Origin: an uncultured Polaribacter sp.
Lineage (GTDB): Bacteria; Bacteroidota; Bacteroidia; Flavobacteriales; Flavobacteriaceae
Direction: 5' to 3'
Length of the DNA: 64,000 nucleotides
NCBI RefSeq assembly: GCF_947503855.1
Contig: NZ_CANNFF010000008.1
Span: forward strand, 62,001-126,000
Shown: positions 16,653-25,794 of the stretch, one piece after another
How positions within the stretch are numbered: position 1 is the first letter of the stretch
How the letters are laid out: each line of letters begins with the position of its first letter
Made by a program: the position numbers and the translations under genes
The notes under the pieces: model-generated
The model's database searches: none
What the model was told of the DNA's origin: nothing
What the model saw: only the letters and a program-made list of their open reading frames with translations

Positions 16653-17318
16653 TTATTTTATAGGAAAGTTAAAGTATGTATTAGGAAAAGGTTCATTTTT
16701 AAGTGTAAAATGCCACCATTCATTTGCATAGGGTTTAAAATTATTTGATAACATAATATTTCTTAAAAGCATTCTGTTTTCGCGTTGTTTTTTTGTGATA
16801 TTATTAGAAAAGGGATGCGATTTTTGACCAAAAAAATCATAAGGACTTCCCATGTCTAATTCTTTTCCTGTTTTTAAATTAATAATTGTTAAGTCTACTG
16901 TACTTCCTCTAGAATGACCAGATTTAGATGCAATATACCCTTGTTTAAATAATTCAGATTTCGAGACGGTGGGATAGTATTTAGCTTTTTTTAAAGTGTC
17001 TTGTAAAACTTTAGCCCATTTTACAAAATGATTTACGGCCTTTTGTGGTCTGTATGCATCAAAAATTTTTAAACCTAACTCTTTTTTTGATAAAATATGT
17101 TGAATTTTTTTTAAAGCCTTTGCTGTTTCAATAGTTACAATAACACAATTGCCTTCATAACCATCTATCGGTTTTCCTATGAAATTATTATTTGAAAAAT
17201 AACGTAATTCACTTTTTATGCTTGAATCAATTGTTTTTAAATACACAAATTCTTTAGGTAAGTTTTGGGCAGAAAAGGACAAACTAAAGAATAAAATAAT
17301 TAGAAAGTTGTATTTCAT
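16653..17318 (-). CDS. D-alanyl-D-alanine dipeptidase, VanX/DdpX-type
   Basis: Zinc peptidase of family M15D that cuts D-Ala-D-Ala. The 221-residue precursor has a signal peptide (FLIILFFSLSFSAQ). Zinc ligands are visible in SGHSRGSTVDLTI (His and Asp, about 134-146) and EWWHF (catalytic Glu and third His, about 200-204); the substrate Arg motif FDAYRPQKAV sits at about 87-96. Lacking a vanHA context it is more likely part of cell-wall turnover or peptide use than vancomycin resistance. It begins 3 bp after the DUF2892 gene. Confidence 0.88.
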   Translation of the reverse strand: MKYNFLIILFFSLSFSAQNLPKEFVYLKTIDSSIKSELRYFSNNNFIGKPIDGYEGNCVIVTIETAKALKKIQHILSKKELGLKIFDAYRPQKAVNHFVKWAKVLQDTLKKAKYYPTVSKSELFKQGYIASKSGHSRGSTVDLTIINLKTGKELDMGSPYDFFGQKSHPFSNNITKKQRENRMLLRNIMLSNNFKPYANEWWHFTLKNEPFPNTYFNFPIK

Positions 17319-17321
17319 AGG

Positions 17322-17513
17322 CTAATTACTTTTAATTTTTTTTGATAAAGAGATGCCAAAAGTTAAATATAATGGACAAAAACTAATAAAAACAAAAATA
17401 CCTACTAATACTAATAGATTAATAACCAAAGTACTAGAAGTTGCATTTGTATAAAGCACAAAACCTAAAACAAATGCGATACTAATTCTTACATTTTTGT
17501 CTACTGAACCCAT
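17322..17513 (-). CDS. Small DUF2892 membrane protein
   Basis: 63 residues: a short N-terminal segment (MGSVDKNVRISIAFVLGFVL) and a second membrane helix ending in the family mark CPLYLTFGISL. It matches the DUF2892 (YgaP transmembrane) family, which spans the inner membrane with two helices, usually without known activity. It lies just upstream of the dipeptidase gene and shares its transcript. Confidence 0.8.
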   Translation of the reverse strand: MGSVDKNVRISIAFVLGFVLYTNATSSTLVINLLVLVGIFVFISFCPLYLTFGISLSKKIKSN

Positions 17514-17637
17514 TTTTTTTATGATAGCGATGTTTTAAATCTTCATAAAGTTATTAATTATTTATTTGCAATACAATATTTAAAGGGAGTTTCTAATTTT
17601 AGAATGATTTTAAATTAAAACATCAAAAATTATTACT

Positions 17638-17645
17638 TAATTTTG
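17638..17645 (+). promoter_or_regulatory. -7-like element immediately before the DUF2721 ATG
   Basis: TAATTTTG ends only 4 bases before the ATG at 17650. If real, transcription would begin at or next to the start codon and give a leaderless mRNA. No -33 TTG seen. Confidence 0.3.
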
Positions 17646-17649
17646 GGAT

Positions 17650-18057
17650 ATGGAACAACTAACATTAACAACGCCAGCTTTATTATTTTCTGCAATTTCT
17701 TTAATAATGTTAGCATATACCAATCGATTTTTGGCATATGCTTCTGTAATAAGAAACCTACATGATATTTATTTAGAAAAAAAAGATAAATCTTTATTAA
17801 GACAAATTAAAAACTTAAAACTGCGTTTAAATCTAACAAGATGGATGCAGATTTTTGGAATATCAAGCTTGCTTTTTTGTGTATTAACGATGTTTTTAAT
17901 TTACATTAATTTCTTTTTAATAGCTGCCTATATTTTTGGTTTTGCGTTGGTATTATTAATTATATCACTTGCTTTATTAATTAAAGAAATACAAATTTCG
18001 GCTAAAGCTTTGCAACATCATATTGCAGATATAGAAGAGCATCTAGAAAAAAAGTAA
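17650..18057 (+). CDS. DUF2721 membrane protein
   Basis: 135 residues with three hydrophobic segments (about 8-32, 70-95, 98-118) and a basic cytoplasmic loop (KDKSLLRQIKNLKLRLNLTRW). The order and spacing match the DUF2721 family, whose role is unknown. Its end converges with the phosphotransferase gene, leaving 3 bp between stops. Confidence 0.8.
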   Translation: MEQLTLTTPALLFSAISLIMLAYTNRFLAYASVIRNLHDIYLEKKDKSLLRQIKNLKLRLNLTRWMQIFGISSLLFCVLTMFLIYINFFLIAAYIFGFALVLLIISLALLIKEIQISAKALQHHIADIEEHLEKK

Positions 18058-18060
18058 TAA

Positions 18061-19917
18061 TTATTTTCTGTCTAAAAAATCTTGATAAGCATCTTGTGTA
18101 ATAGCTTTACCCAAAGAATCTAACTTGTTAGCTTCATCACCATATTTTAAAATAGGCTTGTTGCTTACATAATCAAATAAGTAAAAACTCTTTTTAGTAA
18201 GTGTGCCAAAACCTTTATTAAAAATGTAATGCGCGTATTGTTTTTCTGAAGAGTTAAACAAATTTTTACCAAATTTAAAATCGGAATTATCTGCTTTTAA
18301 TAAATCTAATAAGGTGTAAGCAAAATCCACTTGACTCGTCATATTGTCAATTTCGATTCCTTTTTTCTGCAAAGCACCACCTAACCAAAGCATAGGGATT
18401 TGAAACTTTTCTGGCGAAAAATATTCTCCTGTATGTTTGGGAGAGCTATGCCCATGATCTGACATGATTACAATTAAAGTGTTTTTATACCAATCTTGTT
18501 TTTTTGCAAAATTGATAAAATTACCAATAACTTTGTCAGTATATGCATGCGAGCTCCTAAAAAGATTGTCTTCAGAATCTTTGCCAAATTTATAGGTGCT
18601 ATTTAATTCGTAAGGCTCATGACTTGTAGAGGTTAAAGCTACTGTAAAAAAAGGCTGAGTTTGTTTTGTGGTTAAATCGTTGGCAAAACGTTTCATAAAA
18701 ACATCATCAAAAGCGCCCCATTTAGAGTTCCAATCTTTTTTATCAAACTCACTACCATCTACAATTTTAGAAACTTCAGCATTTCTTAAATAGGTATTCA
18801 TATTACCAAAATTGGTATCTCCACCATAATAAAAAGAAGTTTTATAGCCTAAATTATTCATTTTTTTTGGCAACATTGGTAAACTTCTTGTTTTATTTGG
18901 CATTCGCATAATTCTTTTTACAGGAGGTGGATAATAACCACTTAAAATAGCAGGTAAACCTTTGTCTGTCCTGTCTCCATTTCCATAAAAATTTGTAAAT
19001 AAAACCCCTTCTTTAGAGAGTCTGTTTAAGTTTTCTGTAACATTTGGCTCCCCACCTAATGAACCTACTACTTTGGCTGTTAAACTTTCCCAAATAATTA
19101 AAATAACATTGGGTTTTGTAGTGTTTAAAATAGAATCTGTGGTTGGTTGTAATAGTTGATTTTTTCTTTTTTTTATGATGTTTTTAGCTACATGTTTATC
19201 ATAAAATTTATAAATATTTTTTCCGTTTGTTTTATGTGTAATAGTGTTAGCAAAATTCCATATAAAATTATTAGCAGCATGATTTGCAAACATTTTATTA
19301 GAAAAATACACATTACTTTGGTTTACGGGTATGGTTTGTAAGCCACCTCTAATTGGTAGTATTAATGATGCTGTTAGAATTAAAAGTAAAGGTGCTTGTG
19401 ACCAATTACTGGTTTTTATTTTTAGGTGTTTTGAGTGTAGTAATTTTTTAAAAACGATAATAAACACATAGGTTGATGCAATCCAAAATAAGCTGCCAGC
19501 AATCATTTGAAAAGTAGATGCAGAAGCCAACATAACTTCTGGAGTATTTATATAGGCTAACAAAGAAGTATCTAAACGAACACCCCAAGCTTGGTACAAA
19601 CTAGCGTCTATAATTAAAAATAAATTTAAAACAATAAGTACTGTTATGGTGTACCATAAGATTGTTTTATAGATTTTTTTAGCGTTGCTAAAAACGGTAA
19701 CTATAGTTGCTAAAAACGGAATAACACTTAAATAGGCTGCAAAAGACGCATCTAATTGCAAACCATATAAAAAGGTTTTTAAAGTGTTTGTTAACCCTAG
19801 TTCTTTTGTTTTTTCAAAGTAAAAAGAAAGAAAAAATAATCTTGCAAAGGCAAAATAACCCATCCAAAATAAAAAATAACTAAGGTTAAATACGAGTCTG
19901 TTTTTAAAATGTCTCAT
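18061..19917 (-). CDS. LTA-synthase-like membrane phosphotransferase/sulfatase
   Basis: 618 residues: five N-terminal membrane helices (about 8-185) and an extracytoplasmic alkaline-phosphatase-fold domain (about 265-600). Metal and nucleophile motifs are VILIIWESLTAK (Glu), NGDRTDKGLPAILSG (Thr nucleophile) and MSDHGHSSP (Asp, His). Gram-negative members of this family add phosphoglycerol, phosphoethanolamine or similar groups to lipids or glycans; the substrate here is unknown. It is 6 bp downstream of tsaD on the same strand. Confidence 0.88.
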   Translation of the reverse strand: MRHFKNRLVFNLSYFLFWMGYFAFARLFFLSFYFEKTKELGLTNTLKTFLYGLQLDASFAAYLSVIPFLATIVTVFSNAKKIYKTILWYTITVLIVLNLFLIIDASLYQAWGVRLDTSLLAYINTPEVMLASASTFQMIAGSLFWIASTYVFIIVFKKLLHSKHLKIKTSNWSQAPLLLILTASLILPIRGGLQTIPVNQSNVYFSNKMFANHAANNFIWNFANTITHKTNGKNIYKFYDKHVAKNIIKKRKNQLLQPTTDSILNTTKPNVILIIWESLTAKVVGSLGGEPNVTENLNRLSKEGVLFTNFYGNGDRTDKGLPAILSGYYPPPVKRIMRMPNKTRSLPMLPKKMNNLGYKTSFYYGGDTNFGNMNTYLRNAEVSKIVDGSEFDKKDWNSKWGAFDDVFMKRFANDLTTKQTQPFFTVALTSTSHEPYELNSTYKFGKDSEDNLFRSSHAYTDKVIGNFINFAKKQDWYKNTLIVIMSDHGHSSPKHTGEYFSPEKFQIPMLWLGGALQKKGIEIDNMTSQVDFAYTLLDLLKADNSDFKFGKNLFNSSEKQYAHYIFNKGFGTLTKKSFYLFDYVSNKPILKYGDEANKLDSLGKAITQDAYQDFLDRK

Positions 19918-19923
19918 AAAATT

Positions 19924-20949
19924 TTATTCGGTAACTTTTAAACGTGCTTTTGCGGTTACAGAAACATCAGAATAATCTTTATTTAAATATTTTAAATACC
20001 CAGAAATTGCAATCATAGCAGCATTGTCTGTTGTGTATTCAAATTTTGGTATGTAGGTAGTCCAACCCAAATGTTTTTCAGCTAGTTGTAATCTTTTTCT
20101 TATTTCTGAATTTGCAGAAACTCCACCAGCAATGGCAATGTGTTTTATATTGGTTTTTTTTACAGCATTTTTTAGTTTATCCATTAAAATTTCTACAATT
20201 GTAAATTGGATAGATGCACAAATATCATTTAAGTTTTCTTTTATAAAATTAGGGTTTATGCGCTGTTGTTTTTGAATGAAATATAGAATCCCAGTTTTTA
20301 AACCACTAAAACTAAAATCTAAATCGCCCACTTTTGGTTTGGTAAAAGGGTATGCCTTTGGGTTTCCTAATTGAGCATATTTATCTATTAAAGGACCTCC
20401 AGGATAAGGCAACCCTATGATTTTGGCAGATTTATCAAAAGCTTCTCCAACTGCATCATCTATTGTTTCTCCTAAAACTTCCATTTCAAAATAATTGGTC
20501 ACTTTTACAATTTGAGTATGGCCACCACTTATGGTTAAACAAATAAAAGGAAAAGGAGGCATTTTGTTGTCATCACTTTTAATAAAATGCGCTAAAATGT
20601 GCGCTTGCATGTGGTTAACGTCTAGTAAAGGAATGTTTAAACCTAAAGCCAAAGATTTTGCAAATGAAGTACCTACTAACAAAGAACCCATTAAGCCTGG
20701 GCCTTTTGTAAAAGCAATAGCAGCTAATTGTTCTTTGCCAATATTTGCTTGGGCTAACGCTTGTTGTACCACTGGTACAATATTTTGTTGATGCGCTCTA
20801 GAAGCTAATTCAGGAACCACACCACCATATTTTGCATGCACTTCTTGGTTTGCAACAACATTACTTAATATTTGTGCGTTACAAATTACAGATGCACTAG
20901 TGTCATCGCAAGAAGATTCTATGCCTAAAATGTAAATAGGTGTTTCCAT
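19924..20949 (-). CDS. tsaD: tRNA threonylcarbamoyladenosine transferase TsaD
   Basis: Transfers threonylcarbamoyl to A37 of ANN-decoding tRNAs with TsaB and TsaE. From the ATG at 20949 the product is 341 residues, starting METPIYILGIESSCDDTS with the ATPase-fold motif. The Fe-binding HMQAH occurs near 110-114, and the C-terminal segment AIAGGVSANSEIR and TDNAAMIA are family signatures. The frame opens 5 codons earlier at a GTG, but a -7 promoter element covers that GTG, so I use the ATG. Divergent from tamB. Confidence 0.95.
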   Translation of the reverse strand: METPIYILGIESSCDDTSASVICNAQILSNVVANQEVHAKYGGVVPELASRAHQQNIVPVVQQALAQANIGKEQLAAIAFTKGPGLMGSLLVGTSFAKSLALGLNIPLLDVNHMQAHILAHFIKSDDNKMPPFPFICLTISGGHTQIVKVTNYFEMEVLGETIDDAVGEAFDKSAKIIGLPYPGGPLIDKYAQLGNPKAYPFTKPKVGDLDFSFSGLKTGILYFIQKQQRINPNFIKENLNDICASIQFTIVEILMDKLKNAVKKTNIKHIAIAGGVSANSEIRKRLQLAEKHLGWTTYIPKFEYTTDNAAMIAISGYLKYLNKDYSDVSVTAKARLKVTE

Positions 20950-20963
20950 ACTGCAAATTTGCA

Positions 20964-20971
20964 CAAAATTA
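20964..20971 (-). promoter_or_regulatory. -7 promoter element for tsaD
   Basis: Minus strand TAATTTTG, matching TAnnTTTG, 14 bases before the tsaD ATG at 20949. It overlaps the alternative GTG start and argues against it. Confidence 0.5.
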
Positions 20972-21024
20972 AGTATATTTTATAGTCATTTTCTTTTTTT
21001 ACCAATAGAAATTTAATTCTTTAT

Positions 21025-21032
21025 TAAATTTG
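21025..21032 (+). promoter_or_regulatory. -7 promoter element for tamB
   Basis: TAAATTTG followed by CA matches TAnnTTTG. It points rightward, about 70 bp before the Lys-rich start region of the tamB frame, leaving a leader of about 60 bases. Confidence 0.45.
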
Positions 21033-21151
21033 CACGTTATTTGTATTATTTGGCAATATTTTTGTTTATTTAATTCAGTATTGCATCACCTTAAAAATAA
21101 ATTATCATCAAAAAAGTAGGAAAAAAAATAGTAAAATGGTTTGGGTATTTT

Positions 21152-24100
21152 GTGCTCTTTTTACTATTTCTAAGTATTTTACTTTCTACTTCTTACGTGC
21201 AAACTAAGTTAGGTAAATACGTTACCCAGAACATCAACAAAACTTATAACACCAATCTAAAAATTGGAAAAGTAAACTTATCTTTTTTGGGAAGTATACA
21301 GTTAAAAGAGGTTGAAATTAGAGATCATCATAAAGATACTTTAATTTTTGTAAAAAAAATAAGTACATCTATTTTAAGTGCTAGAAAAGCTGTAAATAGT
21401 CAATTGCTATTTGACAACATTACCATAGAAAATGCCTATTATTACATGAAAACCTATAAAGGTGAAACTACAGATAATATGGGTATTTTTATTGATAGTT
21501 TTAAGAGTGATAAACCTAAAGATTCGCTTGCACCTCCATTTATTTTAAAAGCAAGCAATATTTACGTGGAAAATTTAAACTTTAGAATTACCGATCTAAA
21601 TAAAGACAGAGAACTTAGATTTTCTGCTTCTAATACTGGTGGAAATTTGCAGAATTTAATTGTAAATGGAGCCGATTTTTCTTCAAATATTAGAGGTCTA
21701 TATTTTAAAACAAATCAAGGTTTAAAGGTTAGTAATCTAACCACCAATTATAGCTATACTAAAACTGCAATGAACTTTAAAAATACAGTTTTAGAAACCA
21801 AAGACTCCAAAGTGATAGGAGATATTGTTTTTAATTATAAAAGAGAAGATTTAGCCAACTTTACAGACAAAGTAAAAATTACGGGAAATTTTGATAAAAG
21901 TAAATTAAAAGTACAAGATTTAAAAAAGTTTTACAACGAGTTAAGTGGTGAAGATATTATTAGTTTTTCTGGAAAAATAAAAGGTCTACTTAATGATTTC
22001 ACACTTAAAAATTTAATATTATCTACACAAAAAGGAATAAAAGTAAATGGAGATTTAGCATTTAAAAATGCCGTAAACACAGAAAGAGGTTTTACCTTTA
22101 AAGGACAATTAAACAACTTAACAGCAACCTACAATGAATTAAAAAATATTTTACCCAATGTTCTAGGAAAAACTTTACCATCAGAATTTAGAAAGTTAGG
22201 GCAGTTTATAATTAAAGGAAATATATCGATAACTCCAGATAAAATGATGGCAGGCATTCGTGTAAACTCTCAAATAGGTGGTGCTGTTTCAGATCTAGAA
22301 ATTGATAATATAGACGAAATTGATACAGCTTCTTATAAAGGAGATCTAGAATTGATAAATTTTGATATGGGTAAATTTTTTGAAAATTCTATTTTTGGTA
22401 AAATTTCTTTAAAAGGAGATGTAGATGGAAGTGGGTTTACATTAAACAATATTAATACCAGTTTTGTAGGTAAAATTTCTGAACTTAATTTTAATGACTA
22501 TACCTACAAAAATTTAGTAGCAAATGGCGAGTATCAAAACAATAAATTTGATGGAGATTTAACCATAGATGATGAAAATTTTAAAATGAACTTTAAAGGT
22601 TTGGCAGATTTATCTTCTAAAACCCATAAATTCGATTTTACTTCTAACATTACATATTTAAACTTAAAAGAAACCAATTTATTTACAAGAGACAGCATAT
22701 CTGTTGTTAAAGGTACTATTGCTCTAGATATAGAAGGTAATACTTTAGATGATATTGTTGGAAAAGCCATTTTTAAAAATGTACTTTACACAAATCAGCA
22801 ACAAGAATACATTTTTAAAAAGTTCCAAGTTACATCATCTATAAAAAATAGTATAAAAACCATAGAGGTTGCCTCTAAAGACATTGCAAATGGTTTTATT
22901 TCTGGTAAATTTTCTTTTGCAGAACTACCTAATGTTGCACAAAATGCATTGGGTAGTATTTATACAAACTACCAGCCTTATGAAGTTGAAAAAAATCAGT
23001 TTTTAGATTTCAATTTTACCATTTATAATCAAATTGTAGCCGTCTTTTTTCCTGATATTTCTATAGATGATCAAACAAAAATTAAAGGAAAAATAAATTC
23101 TGATAAAGATTTATTTCGAGCAAACATTTCATCACCAAGAATAAATGCATATGGTAATGAGGTAAAAGATTTTTCTTTAATTACTGACAATAAAAATCCT
23201 TTATACAATACTTTTTTATCTGCAAATGAATTAAATACAGATTATTATAAAGTTTCTAAATTAAGGTTGTTAAACTTAACTAGAAATGATACACTTTTTT
23301 TTAAATCAGAATTTATTGGAGGAAAAAAGAAAAATGAAGACTTTAATTTAGACTTTTTCTACACGTTTAATGAAGAAGGAAAATCTGTATTAGGTTTCGA
23401 AAAATCCTCTTTTATTTTTAAAGGAAATACCTGGAATATTAACCCAGATCAGAAAAATACAGATAGAATTATATTTGATCTAAAAACCAATGAATTTAAT
23501 TTTAGCCAGTTTAAACTAGTTTCAGAAGAACAAAAAATCGAATTTACCGGAAGTTTAAGAGGCGATGATGAAAAAATACTTTTAGCCGATTTTACCAAAG
23601 TAGAATTAGAAAGCTTTCTACCAGTTATAGATAGCCTATCCTTAAAAGGACAACTATCTGGTCATTTAGATTTTGTTCAAAAAGAAGGTAGCTATTTACC
23701 AGAAGCCTCTTTAAAAGTAAAAGATTTTGAAGTTAACGATTTTAAACAAGGAGATTTGTTTGTAAATGTGATTGGAGAAAATTCTTACAAGAAATACAAA
23801 GTAAATTTAGCCATAGAAAATAAAAACGTTAAAAGTATTGCAGCAAATGGTAATTTAGATTTTTCTGAAGAAAGGCCTTTAATAGACCTCGATGTTTTTT
23901 TAGAAGAATTTAAACTTGATGCTTTTAGTCCTTTAGGTCAAGATGTGTTGTCTTCTTTAAGGGGTTCTGCATCTGGTGCGTTTTCTTTAAGAGGGTTTTT
24001 AAGTAATCCAGATATGGATGGTACCCTAACTTTAGAAAATGCAGGTTTAAAATTTCCATATTTAAATGTAGATTATGATTTTCAAGGCCCATCTGTTATT

Positions 24101-25564
24101 ACATTAGCACAACAATCTTTTATTTTAGAAAATTTTAATCTATTAGATACAAAAAACAACACTAGAGGTATTTTAAAAGGAAGTATTTCTCACTTAAACT
24201 TTAAACAATGGTTTTTACAATTAAAAATAGAAAGCGATAATTTACTGGTTTTAGATACAGATAATACAGAAGAAGCTTTGTATTATGGTTCTACTTTTAT
24301 TGATGGTTCTGCAGATATTTATGGCTTAACAGATAGGTTAACCATAGATATCAACGCCAAAACAATGGCAGGTACTGTTTTTGTTGTCCCTTTAAAAGAC
24401 GTTGAAACAGTAGATAGTTTTGGTTTAATTCATTTTAAATCTGATGAGGTAATTGTAGAAGAAAGGCAAAATGAAGTTGCTTTAGAGGCTCTTAAAGGTT
24501 TGTCATTAAATATTAACCTAGAGATAACTAAAGATGCTGTTGCTCAAGTGGTTATAGATGAGGTTTATGGAAGTCAACTTTCTGGTAGAGGTTCTGGTAA
24601 TTTACAAATAGAAATAAATACCAGAGGTAAATTTAATATGTTTGGAGACTATGTTGTAGATAGTGGAGTGTACGATTTTAAATATGGAGGAATTGTAAAC
24701 AAACCTTTTGTGATACAAAAAGGAGGTACAGTATCTTGGAACGGAAACCCTGCAGACGCCAATTTAGATGTGACTGCTGTGTATAAAGCAAAAGCAAACC
24801 CAGGTGTTTTATTAGAAAACTTTAATTCAAATAGAAATATTGAGGTAGATTTAGTAGCAAGAATTACAGGAGGTTTATTTACCTCTAAACAAGAATTAGA
24901 CATACAATTAACCAATGTAGATCCAACTATTGCAAACGAGCTTGAGTTTATTTTAAATGATAATAACGTAAACGAAAAAACAACACAGTTTATCTCTTTA
25001 TTGGCATTCGGTAACTTTGTAAATCCAGATAGAGTAAATTTTGATGCCAATGCCACGATTACAAGTACAGCTTCTAGTGCCATTGCAACAGCCTTTTCTA
25101 GTTTGTTAAACAGTCCAGATAGCAAATTTCAGCTAGGTGTAGATTATCAACAAGGACAAAGAGACAATGATTTAGATAGATTAAATATAGATAACCAAGT
25201 AGATTTATCTGTAAGCACACAAGTAAGTGATCGAGTTATTATAAACGGAAAAGTAGGAGTGCCTATTGGTACACAAACTCAGTCTAGTGTTATTGGAGAG
25301 GTAAAAGTAGAGGTGCTTTTAAATAAAGAAGGTAATTTTAGAAGTGTAATTTTTAATAGGCAAAACGAAATTCAATACACGATTGAAGATCAGGGTTATA
25401 CCCAGGGTGTTGGTCTTTCTTACCAAGTAAACTTTAACACACTCTCTGGTTTATTGCAAAAAATTGGCTTAAAAAAGAAACTCAAACAGAACGCAAAAAA
25501 AGAGGTTTTTAAAAACTCTAAAAATACAATTGAAAACAATATTAAAAATTTTGAAGGAAATTAA
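21152..25564 (+). CDS. tamB: Translocation and assembly module protein TamB (DUF490)
   Basis: A very long (1470 residues from the first standard start) periplasmic beta-taco protein thought to bridge inner and outer membranes and move lipid or help insert outer-membrane proteins. The bulk is repeated short beta strands with alternating hydrophobic residues; the C-terminal ~350 residues form the TamB/DUF490 domain (GGIVNKPFVIQKGGTVSWNGNPADANLDVTAVYKA near 1180). GTG at 21152 is the first standard start, but the frame is open back to 21101 and those 17 codons encode IIIKKVGKK..., which gives the positive charge expected before the membrane anchor. Translation may therefore begin at ATT 21101 or ATC 21104/21107. 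Downstream lies a 230-bp spacer. Confidence 0.9.
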   Translation: MLFLLFLSILLSTSYVQTKLGKYVTQNINKTYNTNLKIGKVNLSFLGSIQLKEVEIRDHHKDTLIFVKKISTSILSARKAVNSQLLFDNITIENAYYYMKTYKGETTDNMGIFIDSFKSDKPKDSLAPPFILKASNIYVENLNFRITDLNKDRELRFSASNTGGNLQNLIVNGADFSSNIRGLYFKTNQGLKVSNLTTNYSYTKTAMNFKNTVLETKDSKVIGDIVFNYKREDLANFTDKVKITGNFDKSKLKVQDLKKFYNELSGEDIISFSGKIKGLLNDFTLKNLILSTQKGIKVNGDLAFKNAVNTERGFTFKGQLNNLTATYNELKNILPNVLGKTLPSEFRKLGQFIIKGNISITPDKMMAGIRVNSQIGGAVSDLEIDNIDEIDTASYKGDLELINFDMGKFFENSIFGKISLKGDVDGSGFTLNNINTSFVGKISELNFNDYTYKNLVANGEYQNNKFDGDLTIDDENFKMNFKGLADLSSKTHKFDFTSNITYLNLKETNLFTRDSISVVKGTIALDIEGNTLDDIVGKAIFKNVLYTNQQQEYIFKKFQVTSSIKNSIKTIEVASKDIANGFISGKFSFAELPNVAQNALGSIYTNYQPYEVEKNQFLDFNFTIYNQIVAVFFPDISIDDQTKIKGKINSDKDLFRANISSPRINAYGNEVKDFSLITDNKNPLYNTFLSANELNTDYYKVSKLRLLNLTRNDTLFFKSEFIGGKKKNEDFNLDFFYTFNEEGKSVLGFEKSSFIFKGNTWNINPDQKNTDRIIFDLKTNEFNFSQFKLVSEEQKIEFTGSLRGDDEKILLADFTKVELESFLPVIDSLSLKGQLSGHLDFVQKEGSYLPEASLKVKDFEVNDFKQGDLFVNVIGENSYKKYKVNLAIENKNVKSIAANGNLDFSEERPLIDLDVFLEEFKLDAFSPLGQDVLSSLRGSASGAFSLRGFLSNPDMDGTLTLENAGLKFPYLNVDYDFQGPSVITLAQQSFILENFNLLDTKNNTRGILKGSISHLNFKQWFLQLKIESDNLLVLDTDNTEEALYYGSTFIDGSADIYGLTDRLTIDINAKTMAGTVFVVPLKDVETVDSFGLIHFKSDEVIVEERQNEVALEALKGLSLNINLEITKDAVAQVVIDEVYGSQLSGRGSGNLQIEINTRGKFNMFGDYVVDSGVYDFKYGGIVNKPFVIQKGGTVSWNGNPADANLDVTAVYKAKANPGVLLENFNSNRNIEVDLVARITGGLFTSKQELDIQLTNVDPTIANELEFILNDNNVNEKTTQFISLLAFGNFVNPDRVNFDANATITSTASSAIATAFSSLLNSPDSKFQLGVDYQQGQRDNDLDRLNIDNQVDLSVSTQVSDRVIINGKVGVPIGTQTQSSVIGEVKVEVLLNKEGNFRSVIFNRQNEIQYTIEDQGYTQGVGLSYQVNFNTLSGLLQKIGLKKKLKQNAKKEVFKNSKNTIENNIKNFEGN

Positions 25565-25794
25565 GATCTAAATGAATTTTTAATTAAAAGCGATAATTAC
25601 CAGGCTTTTAAATTACATTTAGGCATATTTTTAAACTGTTTTTAAAAAATTTAAAAATGATACATAAAACAGATAAAAATAAAGGAATATATAATTAAAA
25701 AAAACCTATAAAAATAAGGACGAAAACGCTAAAACGATTTCGTAATTTTATTATTTCAAGTGTTTAAAAAACAGTAATTTTACCAAAGATAAAT

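Noticed and set aside
16653..17318. Vancomycin resistance (VanX)
   Set aside because: No vanH, vanA or vanRS genes nearby; the enzyme fits ordinary D-Ala-D-Ala dipeptidase use.
24649..25125. 158-residue leftward frame inside tamB
   Set aside because: Antisense to the conserved DUF490 domain; composition is that of a shadow frame.
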